From Actinomyces ruminis (lineage in GTDB: Bacteria; Actinomycetota; Actinomycetes; Actinomycetales; Actinomycetaceae): 64,000 bases of DNA. Of this stretch, positions 1 through 11,413 are shown in pieces. The notes beneath the pieces are model-generated. The model saw nothing but the letters and a program-made list of their open reading frames with translations, made no database searches and had not been told where the DNA came from. Position numbers and translations under genes: made by a program. The DNA lies in the NCBI RefSeq assembly GCF_002154335.2, contig NZ_MTPX02000041.1:124001-188000 (forward strand). The letters are read 5' to 3'. Position 1 is the first letter of the stretch, and each line of letters starts with the position of its first letter.

Positions 1-710
1 CCACCGTCCGCGCCGGGGAACACCTGTGGGTACGACGCCCCATCCCAGGCGCGTGCAGATGGGCTTTCGCCCGAGGACACGGTCCTGCTGTCTCGTGACC
101 TCCTGGTCTTCAAGCCGGCGAGAAGTGCTATCCGGCCGGCGATCATTCTTTGCGCCGTATGTTTGGCCCTGGCGGGAGGGCTGCGTCTGCTCACGGTTCT
201 GGGGCCGCGCTTTCTTCCAGCGCTGTCCGGGCGTTTTCCGGACTCCGGGGCCTTCGCCGGGGTGCCCGTACTGCTGCTGATCTATGTGGCCGGTTACCTC
301 CTGTTCTCCGTCTTGCGGATCATGAGCACCCGGCTGACCATGTCGCCCGAGGGACTGGTATGGCAAGACAGCTGGCGCACTAGACGGCTGACCTGGCCGC
401 AGTCGCGCTCGTGCATATTCGTGCTGGCGTCCCACGAATCGGCGCGCACCACGCGTCTCTGCGCCTGCTCACACCCGACGGCGAGGCGCTGCGCGTACCG
501 GGACTGCACTGGGCATCCCGGGACGAGCGTCAGGCGCTGCTGGCGGCCGAAGCGATGGCGCAGGCGATCTGGGAGTGGGGCGCTTCCCGGGGCGCGGCCC
601 GCGACGACGGCCTCTACCGCCCTGCCGCTGACGCCGAGGTGGAGCAGCAGCGCCTCGCCACCGCCCAGCGCATCGCGCATCTGCAGGCGCATCCCCAGGA
701 GCAGCAATGA
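1..710 (+). CDS. Membrane protein with PH-like domain, 5'-partial and frameshifted
   Basis: The gene runs in from the left edge: reading frame 1 is open from base 1. Two hydrophobic segments are visible (about bases 140-200 and 260-330), followed by a soluble PH-like stretch. Frame 1 matches the second half of the next gene up to about base 440. From there the match continues in frame 3, with LLTPDGEALRVPG and AIWEWG in the same order as in that neighbour, to the TGA at 708-710. One missing base near 442 (in GGCGCG) restores a single frame. The stop overlaps the next start (ATGA), so the two are translationally coupled tandem paralogues. Function unknown; a bPH-type membrane protein is my best reading. 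Confidence 0.6.
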
Positions 711-1996
711 CTATTCCCCAGCAGGAGCCCCATGGTGGCTACGGCTGCGGTGCCGCGCCATACGGCGACGTACAGGCGACCGCCTCGGCGCCGTTCCAGG
801 GCCGGGAATCCCTAATACGCCGACCGGCTGCCTCCAGGATGCTTGCAGGCTTCGTCTTCCTGTGTGCCGGTCTTATGCTGCTGTACCTCGGCTACATGCT
901 GCATGTCCTCGATCCCGCGTTGCCGGTCGCCGCGCCCCTGTGCGTGGTTGGGGCACTATCGCTGTTCCTCGGCATTGCGATGCTGCGACGCCGCACCGTA
1001 TTCGACGCCCGCGGTATACACTCCCGCGGCCTGCTGCGGACGGTGCACCTGCCTTGGCCCGACTCCCGCGCCGGATTCATCGTCGTCCTGGCCGCCGGCG
1101 AGCGGGGCTCGGTGCCCGTGGTCGAGGTAGGAACGGCAGGTCACAGGACCAGATTGTCCGCCCCGCGCGTGTCATCCCAAACGCGACTCGAGGCCGAGGT
1201 CGACGCCATCTGGGCCTGGGCGCTGACCCGCGGCTACGCCCGCGAGACCATGCCTGCTCTGCGTGCCCGGCAAAGCGCGGACCCACGTGCTGCGCAAGCC
1301 ATACCTTCCATGGGAGCGGTGCCACGCGCCCTGCCAGTCGACCAGACACTGCTTGCCCACGAGCCTCTAATCCTCAAAGACAAGCCGAACTGGCACGGTC
1401 TCATCCCCAACATCGTCATCCTCGTGTTCCTATGCATCCTGGCGCTGCCGGCCGTGCTCGGCCCGGAGCGGACGCCGCATGCATTTGCTGGAGTGTTCCG
1501 GGAGGACGGGACGCTGCGCCTGTCCGGCGGTTTTTGGATGCTGCTGGTCGTGGCCGTGGGCAGTCTCGTAAACAACCTGCACCATATTGTTCGGGCGCGC
1601 ACGACCATCTCCCGTGAGGGACTGGTACTGGCGGGGTGGCGAACCCGCCGGGTGGCGTGGCCGCCGTCGAGTTCGTACTTCTTCGTACGAAGCCGGCGCT
1701 ACTTCGGGCATACCGAGGCCTCCGCATGGCTGCTCGACCCTGCCGGACTAGCGCTGCGCGTGCCCGGCACGGCGCGTTTCTCTAAGCATGAGGATCAGGC
1801 CTTGCTGGCCGCTGCGGCCGCAGCACAAACCATCTGGGAGTGGGGCGTCTCCCGCGCAGTCGCCTACGACGACGGCGGCTACTCTCCGGTCCCCGACGAG
1901 GCGGTCGAACAGGAGCGCCGCGCCAACGGTCGAAGAATCGCCTACCTCACCTCCCGCGGAAGTCAGGCCTTGCGCAGCAGCACCCGGCTCATGTGA
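707..1996 (+). CDS. Membrane protein with two TM pairs and PH-like domains
   Basis: This 429-residue protein appears to be an internal duplication. Each half has two membrane helices (about residues 45-66 and 72-93, then 231-252 and 275-296) followed by a basic beta-rich stretch with the pattern REGL...W and a helix containing IWAWA or IWEWG. That arrangement resembles bacterial PH-like (bPH) membrane proteins; no enzymatic motif is visible. The N-terminal 40 residues are polar and probably disordered. The start ATG overlaps the stop of the upstream paralogue. The 3' end overlaps the convergent coaA gene by 34 bases. The specific role is unknown. Confidence 0.7.
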   Translation: MTIPQQEPHGGYGCGAAPYGDVQATASAPFQGRESLIRRPAASRMLAGFVFLCAGLMLLYLGYMLHVLDPALPVAAPLCVVGALSLFLGIAMLRRRTVFDARGIHSRGLLRTVHLPWPDSRAGFIVVLAAGERGSVPVVEVGTAGHRTRLSAPRVSSQTRLEAEVDAIWAWALTRGYARETMPALRARQSADPRAAQAIPSMGAVPRALPVDQTLLAHEPLILKDKPNWHGLIPNIVILVFLCILALPAVLGPERTPHAFAGVFREDGTLRLSGGFWMLLVVAVGSLVNNLHHIVRARTTISREGLVLAGWRTRRVAWPPSSSYFFVRSRRYFGHTEASAWLLDPAGLALRVPGTARFSKHEDQALLAAAAAAQTIWEWGVSRAVAYDDGGYSPVPDEAVEQERRANGRRIAYLTSRGSQALRSSTRLM

Positions 1997-2984
1997 TGGT
2001 CGGCGTCCTTGTGCAGTACGAGGGTGGCCCGCCCGCGGGTGGGGGCGATGTTCTCCCGCAGGTTCACCAGGTTCACGCTCTCCCACACCTCATTCGCCGC
2101 GGCCAGCGCGATGTCGTCCGGGATGGCCTGATAGCGCCGGAAGTAGGAATTGGGATCCTTGAAGGCCGTGTGCTTCAGCGTCAGGAAACGGTCCAGGTAC
2201 CAGCGGCGGATATCCTCCGGATCGGCGTCCACATAGATGGAGAAGTCGATGAAGTCGCTGACCGCCAGCGCCGACGTCACCGGGCGGTCAGCGTCACCGG
2301 GGGAGTGACGCACCCGCGGGGCGGGCTGCAACACATTCAGCCCCTCCAGCACCACCACGTCCGGCTGCTCGATGACGAGCCTTTTGCCCGGCACGATGTC
2401 GTAGACGGTGTGCGAGTACACCGGTGCCTCCACCCGGGGCGCCCGGACTTCACCGCGGTGACGAACTCCAGCAGGGCCTTCTGGTCGTAGGACTCCGGGA
2501 ACCCCTTGCGGGCGGTCAGCCCGCGCTCCTCCAGCACGGCGTTGGGCAGCAGAAACCCGTCGGTGGTCACCAGGTCCACGCGCGGGGTGTCCGGGAAGCG
2601 GGCCAGCAGGTGGGCGAGCAGCCGCGCCGTCGTCGACTTGCCGACCGCCACCGAGCCGGCCACGGCGACGACGAATGGCGTGGGCCGCTCATCCACGCCT
2701 AGGAAATCGGCGGTGCGGCGAGCGCGCTCGCGGGCGGTGGTGATGAAGTGCTCCAGTAGTGCCGTCAGCGGCCGGTAGACCACGTCGACCTCCGGCAGGT
2801 CGATCGGGTCGCCCAGGCCGCGCAGCTTCTCGACGTCCGCCTGGGTCAGGGGCAGCGGTGCGGAGGAGGCGAGTGCACGCCACTGGTCGCGGTGCAGCTC
2901 GATGTACGGCGAGGGAGCGGTGCCGGTCCGGGAGACCAACGCCGCAGGGGAGACGGGGGTGTTCACTCCACCAGTGTGACGCAT
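1963..2984 (-). CDS. coaA: Pantothenate kinase (type I), apparent frameshift
   Basis: CoaA phosphorylates pantothenate with ATP, the first step of coenzyme A synthesis, in the cytosol. The N-terminal part holds the Walker A motif GSVAVGKST and TTDGFLLPN. The C-terminal part, in another frame, holds [25 protein letters not shown] and the C-terminal SRVLLRKA. The two are joined if one C is restored in the CCCGGGG run near 2436, giving [14 protein letters not shown]. Combined length is about 340 residues, slightly longer than the roughly 310 usual for the family. The ATG at 2984 is chosen because GAGGTGACA precedes it; a GTG at 2966 is the alternative. The gene diverges from glmS and overlaps its convergent neighbour by 34 bases. 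Confidence 0.88.
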
Positions 2985-3121
2985 TGTCACCTCATAGGCA
3001 CGTGTGGCGCCGCCGGGACGCTGTGACGCCGCATCTCTCACCGGGCGTGCCGACCAACTTCATCACCCGTTTTCGGCGCGGGCGTTGTGCCCGAGCGCCG
3101 GTTGGTGGTTCGATCGGGCAC

Positions 3122-5058
<1,937 letters not shown>

Positions 5059-5311
5059 CGCTCATGAATGGAGCTCCAGCGTCTGCCAAGAAGCAAATGC
5101 AGGGGCTGGGTTGAAGTAACGGTTCGCGTGGCGACTTGCCACGCCTGTTGTCTGTGGTTTGACTCACTTTCAAGTGGTGAGTCGGCTAGAATACCCAGTC
5201 CCTGGATAGGCAGGAGTCGCCATGCGTGTGTGTATGCCGGCAATGGGACGAAGACGGAACGGCTCATGATTACTACGGAATCGCGCCGGGCGTGACCCCT
5301 TGAGGATTGCT
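5059..5311. other. Intergenic region with a nested dyad
   Basis: No gene is visible here. A compact nested palindrome lies at 5161-5183 (arms GACTCAC and GTGAGTC, inner CACTT/AAGTG), followed by TAGAAT, which could be a -10 element for the downstream membrane protein. This is suggestive only. Confidence 0.3.
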
Positions 5312-5797
5312 ATGTCTGTTTCATCTTCTATCGCAGAGCCACGGCCGATGCGGCTTGTCTTCGTCGCCGCGTTCCTGCATGCGCTGCTTGTCGCAGGCGC
5401 CATGGTGTATCTGTACCTGCTGGTCGGTGAGATCTACGCCACTGAGCCCTCGCTGAGATTCCCGCTTCTCGCATCCGTGCTGGTCACCGCAATACCTCTG
5501 CCCTGGTTGGGTGCATGCCTGCTCGTTGCGGGATACGCGTGGAGAGCAATGCATGGTGAAACCCGTGGGCTCGAGATGCTGTTGCACCGAGTGCGGCCAC
5601 TGCTGGCGGTCCAAGCCGGTGCGGCCCTGCTCATTCCACCGTTCATCGGCTGGCTCGAGGATGTGGGACACATAGCCGTCGCAGGGGCCTCACTGTTCGT
5701 CGCCAGCCTGGCGCTGCTCGCCTGGGCGTTGACAGGTGTCATCCGGGCGGAGGCCGAAGCCCATTCCGACAACGGAGCCGTTCTCGAGCGGCGTTAG
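5312..5797 (+). CDS. Small four-helix membrane protein of unknown function
   Basis: This hydrophobic protein of about 161 residues has four predicted membrane segments: LVFVAAFLHALLVAGAMVY, a stretch around LLASVLVTAIPLPWLGACLL, a stretch around LLAVQAGAALLIPPFIG, and a stretch around VAGASLFVASLALLAW. A polar C-terminal tail follows. The ATG at 5312 is preferred over an in-frame TTG at 5300 because TGAGG lies seven bases upstream. I recognise no family and no catalytic motif. It lies between glmS and nnr on the same strand, with separate intergenic gaps, so it may be its own transcription unit. Confidence 0.65.
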   Translation: MSVSSSIAEPRPMRLVFVAAFLHALLVAGAMVYLYLLVGEIYATEPSLRFPLLASVLVTAIPLPWLGACLLVAGYAWRAMHGETRGLEMLLHRVRPLLAVQAGAALLIPPFIGWLEDVGHIAVAGASLFVASLALLAWALTGVIRAEAEAHSDNGAVLERR

Positions 5798-5922
5798 TGG
5801 CACGGTGTCTTCCAGACGGCGGCGTGCTCCAAGCGCTGTTCCGGGCGGATCCGACGCGGCTCGACCACGTGGCGTGGCGGCAATGCGGACCGGGGTTCTG
5901 GCAAATGTACAAGAATTAAGCC

Positions 5923-7662
5923 GTGAGTCAGCTTCTCCCAACCGAAAACGCCTACCCGGCTCGCGCTGTCGCCGCCGCGGAGGCGCCGCTGACCGCGGGC
6001 ACCGACCGCTACATGCACGCCGCGGCCCATGCGCTGACGCGGGCGGCGGTGGAGGAGATCCGGGCGGTGCGTGGCTCCGTGCCCGGTGCGCGCGTGCTGC
6101 TGCTCGTGGGCGGCGGTCACAACGGCGGCGACGCCCTGCTGGCCGGTGCCCTGCTGGCCCGCCGCGGATGCGCCGTAACCGCCGCCCCCGCAACCGACGT
6201 CTCCCGCCTGCACGCCACGGCCCTGGCGGCCGCCGACCGGGCCGGCGTGCGCCTTGCCGCTGATCCAATTGCCGCGTCTCGCACAGCCGCCGCCGGGGGA
6301 GCGGCCGGAGTCGACCTGGTGATCGACGGCCTCACCGGCATCGGCGCCACCGGGTCGCTGCGCCCCGCCGCGGCCGGGCTCATCGCGCCGCTGTGCGCCG
6401 TCGGGCAGCCGGGGGAGCGGCCCTTCCGGGTGCTGGCCGTGGACCTGCCCTCCGGTGTCGGCGTGGACGATGGCACCGTGCCCGGCCCCGTGCTGGCAGC
6501 CGACCGCACCGTCACCTTCACCTGTATCAAGGGCGCCCACCTGCTGCCGCCGGCCGCGCCACTGTGCGGGCGGGTGGAGGTAGCGGACCTGGGGCTGCCG
6601 GTGCCCGGCGGGGAGCCCCTGGCCGTCCGGCCCGCGGATGCGGAACTGGGTCGCCTGTTGCGCGTGCCCGGGGACCGCGACCACAAGTACACGCGCGGCG
6701 TGGTCGGCCTGTGGGCCGGTAGCCAGACCTATCCGGGTGCGGCGGTGCTGGCTGTCTCCGCGGCGGTGCGCACCGGCGCCGGCATGGTGCGGCTGGTGGC
6801 GCCGGCGCGGGTGGTCGACCTGGTGCTTGCCCGCCGCCCCGAGGCCGTGCCCGGCGACGGACGCTGGCAGGCGCTGGTCATTGGCCCGGGCACCGATCCG
6901 GCCGACGCCCCGCGTGCCGCTGAGTTGGATGCGGCCCTGGGGCGGGCGCTTGGAGAAGACAAGGCGACCGCCGCCTGCACCGAGGCGGTAACTGCCACCA
7001 CCGACACCGATACTTCCTCAGTTAAGTCCGACATAGTCGCCGCGGTCATTGATGCGGGCGCCTTGCCGTTGCTGGCCTCCCGCATTGCCGCCGGTGGTCG
7101 CTGCGGTCCGCAACATGTGCTCACTCCGCACGCCGGCGAGGCCGCCGCCCTGCTGACCGCGCTGGGGGAGCAGACTGCGCGGGAGGAGGTTGAGGTCGCA
7201 CCGGCCGCGGCGGTGCGCCGCCTGGCGGGGCTGACCGGGGCGACTGTGCTGCTTAAGACCACCCCCACGCTTATTGCCTCTCCGGGCGGGGCGCTGCTGT
7301 CGGTCGACTCCGGCCCGGGCTGGCTGGCCACCGCCGGCAGCGGGGACGTGCTGGCGGGCATTATCGGCGCTCTGCTGGCGGCCGCCCGGGCCGATGCCGA
7401 CAACGAGGTGGCCGCGGGCGGCGGGGACGTGTATGCCGAAGTCTCCGCCCGCTGCGCGGCCCTGGGCGTGCGGCTGCATGCGCTCGCGGCGGAGCGGGCG
7501 ACGGACATGGCTGACGCCGACCCCGCAGCCACCACTGGGCCCGGCCGGCCGTTTGAGCGCTCGGGTCATCCAATTGCTGCACTGGACCTGACCGAGGCGA
7601 TTCCGGCCGCCTGGGAACAACTCTGGAGCGCCGGCCGGAGACCAGAGCCAGCCACCGCATGA
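5923..7662 (+). CDS. nnr: Bifunctional NAD(P)H-hydrate epimerase/dehydratase
   Basis: Nnr repairs damaged nicotinamide cofactors: the N-terminal domain epimerises R- to S-NAD(P)HX, and the C-terminal kinase-like domain dehydrates S-NAD(P)HX back to NAD(P)H. The N-terminal part contains GGGHNGGDALLAG (epimerase nucleotide-binding loop) and DLPSGVGVDDG. The C-terminal ribokinase-like part contains YTRGVVGLWAGS, LTPHAGEAAAL and the anion-hole sequence AGSGDVLAGIIGALLA. At 579 residues it is longer than usual, because of a low-complexity insert around residues 345-365 and one near residue 500. The start is the GTG at 5923. It converges on the response regulator across an inverted-repeat element. 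Confidence 0.9.
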   Translation: MSQLLPTENAYPARAVAAAEAPLTAGTDRYMHAAAHALTRAAVEEIRAVRGSVPGARVLLLVGGGHNGGDALLAGALLARRGCAVTAAPATDVSRLHATALAAADRAGVRLAADPIAASRTAAAGGAAGVDLVIDGLTGIGATGSLRPAAAGLIAPLCAVGQPGERPFRVLAVDLPSGVGVDDGTVPGPVLAADRTVTFTCIKGAHLLPPAAPLCGRVEVADLGLPVPGGEPLAVRPADAELGRLLRVPGDRDHKYTRGVVGLWAGSQTYPGAAVLAVSAAVRTGAGMVRLVAPARVVDLVLARRPEAVPGDGRWQALVIGPGTDPADAPRAAELDAALGRALGEDKATAACTEAVTATTDTDTSSVKSDIVAAVIDAGALPLLASRIAAGGRCGPQHVLTPHAGEAAALLTALGEQTAREEVEVAPAAAVRRLAGLTGATVLLKTTPTLIASPGGALLSVDSGPGWLATAGSGDVLAGIIGALLAAARADADNEVAAGGGDVYAEVSARCAALGVRLHALAAERATDMADADPAATTGPGRPFERSGHPIAALDLTEAIPAAWEQLWSAGRRPEPATA

Positions 7663-7703
7663 GTTCTCGGGCCTCGGCTGGGGCCGACTACGGGCTTCAG
7701 GGG

Positions 7704-7848
7704 AAAAGTGTCCATCTGACGCCACTTTGGCCCTGGTGTCGCCATTCGTCTGCCGGGACGGCTCGGACCTTTCCCTGTTATGGGGCCGTTTACCACTCGG
7801 ACGCCAAGTGGGCCCGTAGCTGAAAGCGGCGTTAGATGGACACTTTTT
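7704..7848. repeat. MITE-like inverted-repeat element between convergent genes
   Basis: Two near-perfect 20-base inverted arms flank about 105 bases: the left arm is AAAAGTGTCCATCTGACGCC at 7704-7723, and the right arm at 7828-7848 is its complement with a single mismatch. Shorter complementary patches (CACTTTGGCCC and CCAAGTGGGCCC) lie inside. There is no ORF inside. It could be a miniature transposable or REP-like element; sitting between two convergent genes, it could also work as a two-way terminator. No target duplication was recognised. Confidence 0.5.
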
Positions 7849-7862
7849 GCCGCATGGCCCCT

Positions 7863-8576
7863 TCACTGGGACTCAATGTCCCGCATGAGGATGACGAGTT
7901 GCACCCGGTCGCGCAGGTCCAGCTTGGCCAGGATGCGGGTGACGTTCTTCTTCACCGAGTCCGTGGCGATGACCAGGCGCCGAGCGATCTCCGAGTTGGT
8001 CAGTCCCTGAGCCACCAGTTCGGCGACCTCACGTTCGCGTGGACTCAGCCGCTCGAGGCGCTCCTGGGCGGCGCGCTGCTGTGGCGAAGCGACGGGGTGG
8101 AAGGCATGGCGCCTGAGCAGCTCCCGCGTGATGCGCGGGGTGAGTATGGCGTCCCCCGAGGCGACCGCCCGGATCGCCTGATGCAGCTGCGCCGTACGCG
8201 TGTCCTTGAGGAGGAAACCGGAGGCCCCAGCGGACAGGGCGCCGAAGGCATAGTCGTCCTGGTCGTAGGTGGTCAAGGCGAGCGTCTTGACCGAGGGATG
8301 GAGCTGACTGATGCGTGCAATGGCCTCCACACCGTTCAGGACGGGCATGCGGATGTCCATCAACACCACGTCCGGGAGGGAGCGACGATCCGTTTCCAGG
8401 TGCGTGAGCTGATCGAGTGCGTCTTGCCCGTCGGTGGCCTGGGCGATTACTTGTAGGTCTTCTGCGCGGTTGATGATCAGTGATAGGCCCATGCGGGCGG
8501 CGCGCTGATCGTCGACCACCATGACGGTGATGACCCTGCCGGTCTTGTTGAGACGTGGGGCGGTGGACGGGGTCAT
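7863..8576 (-). CDS. NarL/LuxR-family response regulator
   Basis: This 237-residue regulator has a receiver domain (MVVDDQRAARMG; phosphoacceptor Asp74 in VVLMDIRMP; conserved Thr and Lys in ALTTYDQ and FLLKD) and a C-terminal LuxR-type helix-turn-helix (LSPREREVAELVAQGLTNSE, about residues 175-225). It is the last gene of a minus-strand operon with an ABC transporter and a histidine kinase. Its ATG overlaps the inferred stop of the kinase, so the two form a cognate pair. By analogy with similar operons, it likely controls the linked ABC genes in response to a cell-envelope or peptide signal. It converges with nnr. Confidence 0.9.
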   Translation of the reverse strand: MTPSTAPRLNKTGRVITVMVVDDQRAARMGLSLIINRAEDLQVIAQATDGQDALDQLTHLETDRRSLPDVVLMDIRMPVLNGVEAIARISQLHPSVKTLALTTYDQDDYAFGALSAGASGFLLKDTRTAQLHQAIRAVASGDAILTPRITRELLRRHAFHPVASPQQRAAQERLERLSPREREVAELVAQGLTNSEIARRLVIATDSVKKNVTRILAKLDLRDRVQLVILMRDIESQ

Positions 8577-9831
8577 ACGGCCTCCCGATGCGGAATGAGG
8601 CCCGCAGCCGCCAGCCTCCCGGGCCGGGGCCGGCGTTCAGGCTCCCGCCAGCCTCGCCCAACACATCCGCCAAGTGTGCGAGCCCATGTCCCGAGTTCTG
8701 GGGATTGACCGTTGCCGTCTCGGTGTTTGCGCCTTGGGCGGTCGGGCCGTCGTCGGACACGGTGACTTGGGTTAGCGGAGCGGCATGATCCAGGGAGATC
8801 ACGACGCGCGTGGCCCCGTCCGCATGCCGCATGACATTGGTCAGGGCCTCACGCACCACCATGTAGACCATCGCTCCTGTTCCAGCGTCCTCGGTGCGGT
8901 GACCGGTCTCGGTCAGGGCGACGGCAATGCCAGCGCGTCGAGTCGTGTCCAACAAGCCGGACAGCCCGTCCCAGCCGAGCTCAGGCTGTCCGGTGCCGGA
9001 CAGCTCATACTGAGAACTGCCGTCCTGGTAGGTACTGGGCTCGGTACGCTTGGGCTGGAGGGCGTCGACGGCACGGCGCGTATCGGCGAGTCCATCGCGG
9101 GCGAGGCCGTTGATGGCGGTGAGTGCCTCGTCGACATCGTCAATGCCCGTGGCACCGGCCAACCCCTCCGACAGGGCGATGATGGCGGTCAGATCGTGCC
9201 CCACCGAGTCATGCAGCTCCCCGGCCACACGGGCCTGACGGCGGGCGGCGTCGCGCTGCGCCGTTAACCGGTGTTCGGCGGCCTGGGCGGCTAGCTGAGC
9301 GTCGCCGTGCTCCAAGGCCTCCCGCCGGGCCCGGGAGATCGCCGCAGCCGCGATCACGGCCACAGAGAAGAAGATGTACGGCGTGAGCCGAGCGGTCAGC
9401 GGATACGACAGTCCCCTGAATATCGGAGGCAGTATCCAACCGGCTAGCAACACCGGCGCGCCGATCAAGCGCTGAAGCGCTCCGGCGTTCACGAACAACG
9501 CGTACAGGGCAATTAGTGGAGGCAGATTGAGAATCGCACCCGGCCCCCACAGCTCCGCGGCGGCGGAGGCCAGAGTCGTCAGGATCAATACCGCCAGCGG
9601 CCAACGCCGCCGCCCGAGCAGGGCAAGGGCGACGAGCAGGCTGACTGCCGTCCACACTCGCACTTCGGGCACCGGTCCCTCGGCCAGCAGATGAGCCAGC
9701 ATAACGAGCTCGAACAGCCCCATCCCGATGACCACGGCCCATAACCCCAGTGCACTGTTGCGCCACCAGGCGGCGAGGCGATCGATGAGGGTCCGTGGCA
9801 CCATGGATGGCTCCGGTGATGCGGGAGACAT
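8573..9831 (-). CDS. Sensor histidine kinase (HisKA_3 type), frameshift near the 3' end
   Basis: The N-terminal half has about five membrane helices (residues 30-165). A HisKA_3 dimerisation domain follows, with His207 in GELHDSVGHDLTAI, then an HATPase_c domain with VREALTNVMRHA (N box) and GHGLAHL (G box). As printed, the frame runs past the regulator start to 8029. Restoring one base near 8586 (CGCATCGGGAGG) ends the protein at a TGA (8573-8575) that overlaps the regulator ATG as ATGA, the arrangement expected for such pairs. The start ATG at 9831 overlaps the stop of the upstream permease (TGATG). It probably autophosphorylates on a membrane signal and phosphorylates the adjacent regulator. 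Confidence 0.85.
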
Positions 9832-10658
9832 CAGGCGACCTTGGCGACGGCGCGGCGCAGCAACGCCGTCCATACGCCTGACCAGGCGGCAACGACCGCG
9901 GTTGTCACGAGGATTGAGCCCACGGAGGCGACACTGTACAGGTCTCTTGGGCTGCATGCCGCCGTCATGACGGACAGCGGGTAGAACGGCGCCATCTGGG
10001 GGACCACCAGGATCAGGAAGCTGCCAATCACGGTCCCCGCGAGCACCACGGTCATGACGGACGCGAATGATGTCATGACCACGCCGAGCCAGGCGACGAA
10101 CACCTCGGTGGCGAGGACGGCCAGTGCAACGGGAATTCCCCGCAGCAGAAAAGGACCGATATCCGCAAGGTCGAATCCAAGCAGCAGCCCGGTGACGGCG
10201 AACTCACCGAGCAGCACCAGCGCGGTCAGCACGGCGATCTGCACCATGTGCATGACCTTGCCGCGTAGCATCACTCCCTGCAGGTGGTTGGCGCGCATGC
10301 GCTGCCAGTTGCGTCCACTGTGTTCTCCAACAGCGATCTGAGCGACTAACGATCCCACCAGAAGGGGAAAAGCCAGCATGGTCGTCAGCAGCGTCCCCTG
10401 ACCCCAGACCGCCAGCCAGGTCATGCCCTGTGCCTCGAACTCCGCGCGGTACTCGAGATAGTTGGTCGCTCCATTGACCATGCCGACACCGCACAGCAGT
10501 GCCAGGACCGGCCAGTACCACCAGGCGGCTGCCTTGCGGTTCTCCCACTTCCAGGCCGCCCACAGCGAGGGTATTGCGGCGCTGGAGTTCGGCCGCTGCG
10601 AGGAATGCTTAAATGGGCGCGCCATGGGTCGTTGGAATGAAGAAGTCGCTGTACTCAT
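9831..10658 (-). CDS. ABC-2 type permease (second subunit)
   Basis: This 275-residue protein has a polar N-terminus (about 35 residues) and six hydrophobic segments, the first at WWYWPVLALLCGVGMVNG and later ones such as AVLTALVLLGEFAVTGLLLG and VVLAGTVIGSFLILVVP. This is the layout of ABC-2 permeases, especially the MutE/MutG-like lantibiotic-immunity type. Its ATG lies inside the stop of the preceding permease (ATGA), and its own stop overlaps the kinase start, so all five genes of the operon are translationally coupled. It presumably forms the membrane channel with the other permease. The substrate is unknown; export of or resistance to an antimicrobial peptide is an inference from the operon. 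Confidence 0.8.
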   Translation of the reverse strand: MSTATSSFQRPMARPFKHSSQRPNSSAAIPSLWAAWKWENRKAAAWWYWPVLALLCGVGMVNGATNYLEYRAEFEAQGMTWLAVWGQGTLLTTMLAFPLLVGSLVAQIAVGEHSGRNWQRMRANHLQGVMLRGKVMHMVQIAVLTALVLLGEFAVTGLLLGFDLADIGPFLLRGIPVALAVLATEVFVAWLGVVMTSFASVMTVVLAGTVIGSFLILVVPQMAPFYPLSVMTAACSPRDLYSVASVGSILVTTAVVAAWSGVWTALLRRAVAKVA

Positions 10659-11413
10659 CGGTGATTCTCCCGGTAGTTGATGATGAACCAGGCCAGTGCG
10701 GTCCAGGTGCTGGCTGCCAGTACCGCCCATAGCGCGTTGAGCCAGGGATGGTCGACCAGAATCACCGTTCCCGCCTGCTGCGACGCCTGTGAAAGCGGTG
10801 CCGCGGCGCCGACGATGCCCCAGGGAAACAGCCAGTCCACTGCACCCAGGTGCATGAATGGCAGTGCGGAGCACAGCAGCGCAGCCACCGCTCCGACGCC
10901 CAGGCCCACCGCCTGTTTGGGCACACAGATCGCCAGCATCAGTTGCACCGCCATCGCCGCGACGCAGGCCGCGATCATGACGACGGCGATGGACCAGATC
11001 AGTTCTCGGTCTGCGGAGTCCGTCCGCAGCCCCATGCCAGGTCCGGCCAGGGCGGCGAGCCCCAGCATTGCCAGCTGACCGACGGCGACGGTGAACGAGC
11101 CCAGGAGCAGCTTCCCGAAGAACCGGGAGCGCTCGGCCTGTCCGAGGGCAGTGAGCCACTGGCCCATGCGCTCCTCGGAATCGACCGTGGCCAGGCGGGA
11201 GGCCAGCAGTGCTGCGATGAAGGGAAGCAACATGGTGGTCATGTTGAGTGAGTCGGCCAAGCCGAGGCTCAGTAGTCGCATCTGCTCCACACCGTTTGCA
11301 CGTGCTGAAAGCAGACCCGCCGACCACGCTACCGCCAGACCTCCCAGCAGAGCTGCCATCAGCCAGAAATGACGCCGCTTAAGTTTGCGCGCCTCCATGA
11401 CAATTGCGCTCAT
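10655..11413 (-). CDS. ABC-2 type permease (first subunit)
   Basis: This 252-residue protein begins MSAIVMEARKLKRRHFWLMA, a start typical of ABC-2 permeases of the lantibiotic-immunity class. Six hydrophobic segments follow, including NMTTMLLPFIAALLASRLA and IAVVMIAACVAAMAVQLMLA. The conserved EERMGQW stretch after the second helix probably contacts the ATPase. The start overlaps the stop of the ATPase gene (TAATG) and the stop overlaps the next permease start. It is one of two permeases of the transporter, likely pairing as a heterodimer. The substrate cannot be read from sequence. Confidence 0.8.
   Translation of the reverse strand: MSAIVMEARKLKRRHFWLMAALLGGLAVAWSAGLLSARANGVEQMRLLSLGLADSLNMTTMLLPFIAALLASRLATVDSEERMGQWLTALGQAERSRFFGKLLLGSFTVAVGQLAMLGLAALAGPGMGLRTDSADRELIWSIAVVMIAACVAAMAVQLMLAICVPKQAVGLGVGAVAALLCSALPFMHLGAVDWLFPWGIVGAAAPLSQASQQAGTVILVDHPWLNALWAVLAASTWTALAWFIINYRENHR

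Noticed and set aside
163-1617. Long 484-codon plus-strand ORF
   Set aside because: Only its first ~90 codons match the partial membrane protein; the rest is Arg/Pro/Ala-rich out-of-frame sequence inside the next real gene.
3042-3121. glmS ribozyme/riboswitch upstream of glmS
   Set aside because: The gap is only 80-140 bases with no recognisable glmS ribozyme core; the ribozyme is characteristic of Firmicutes.
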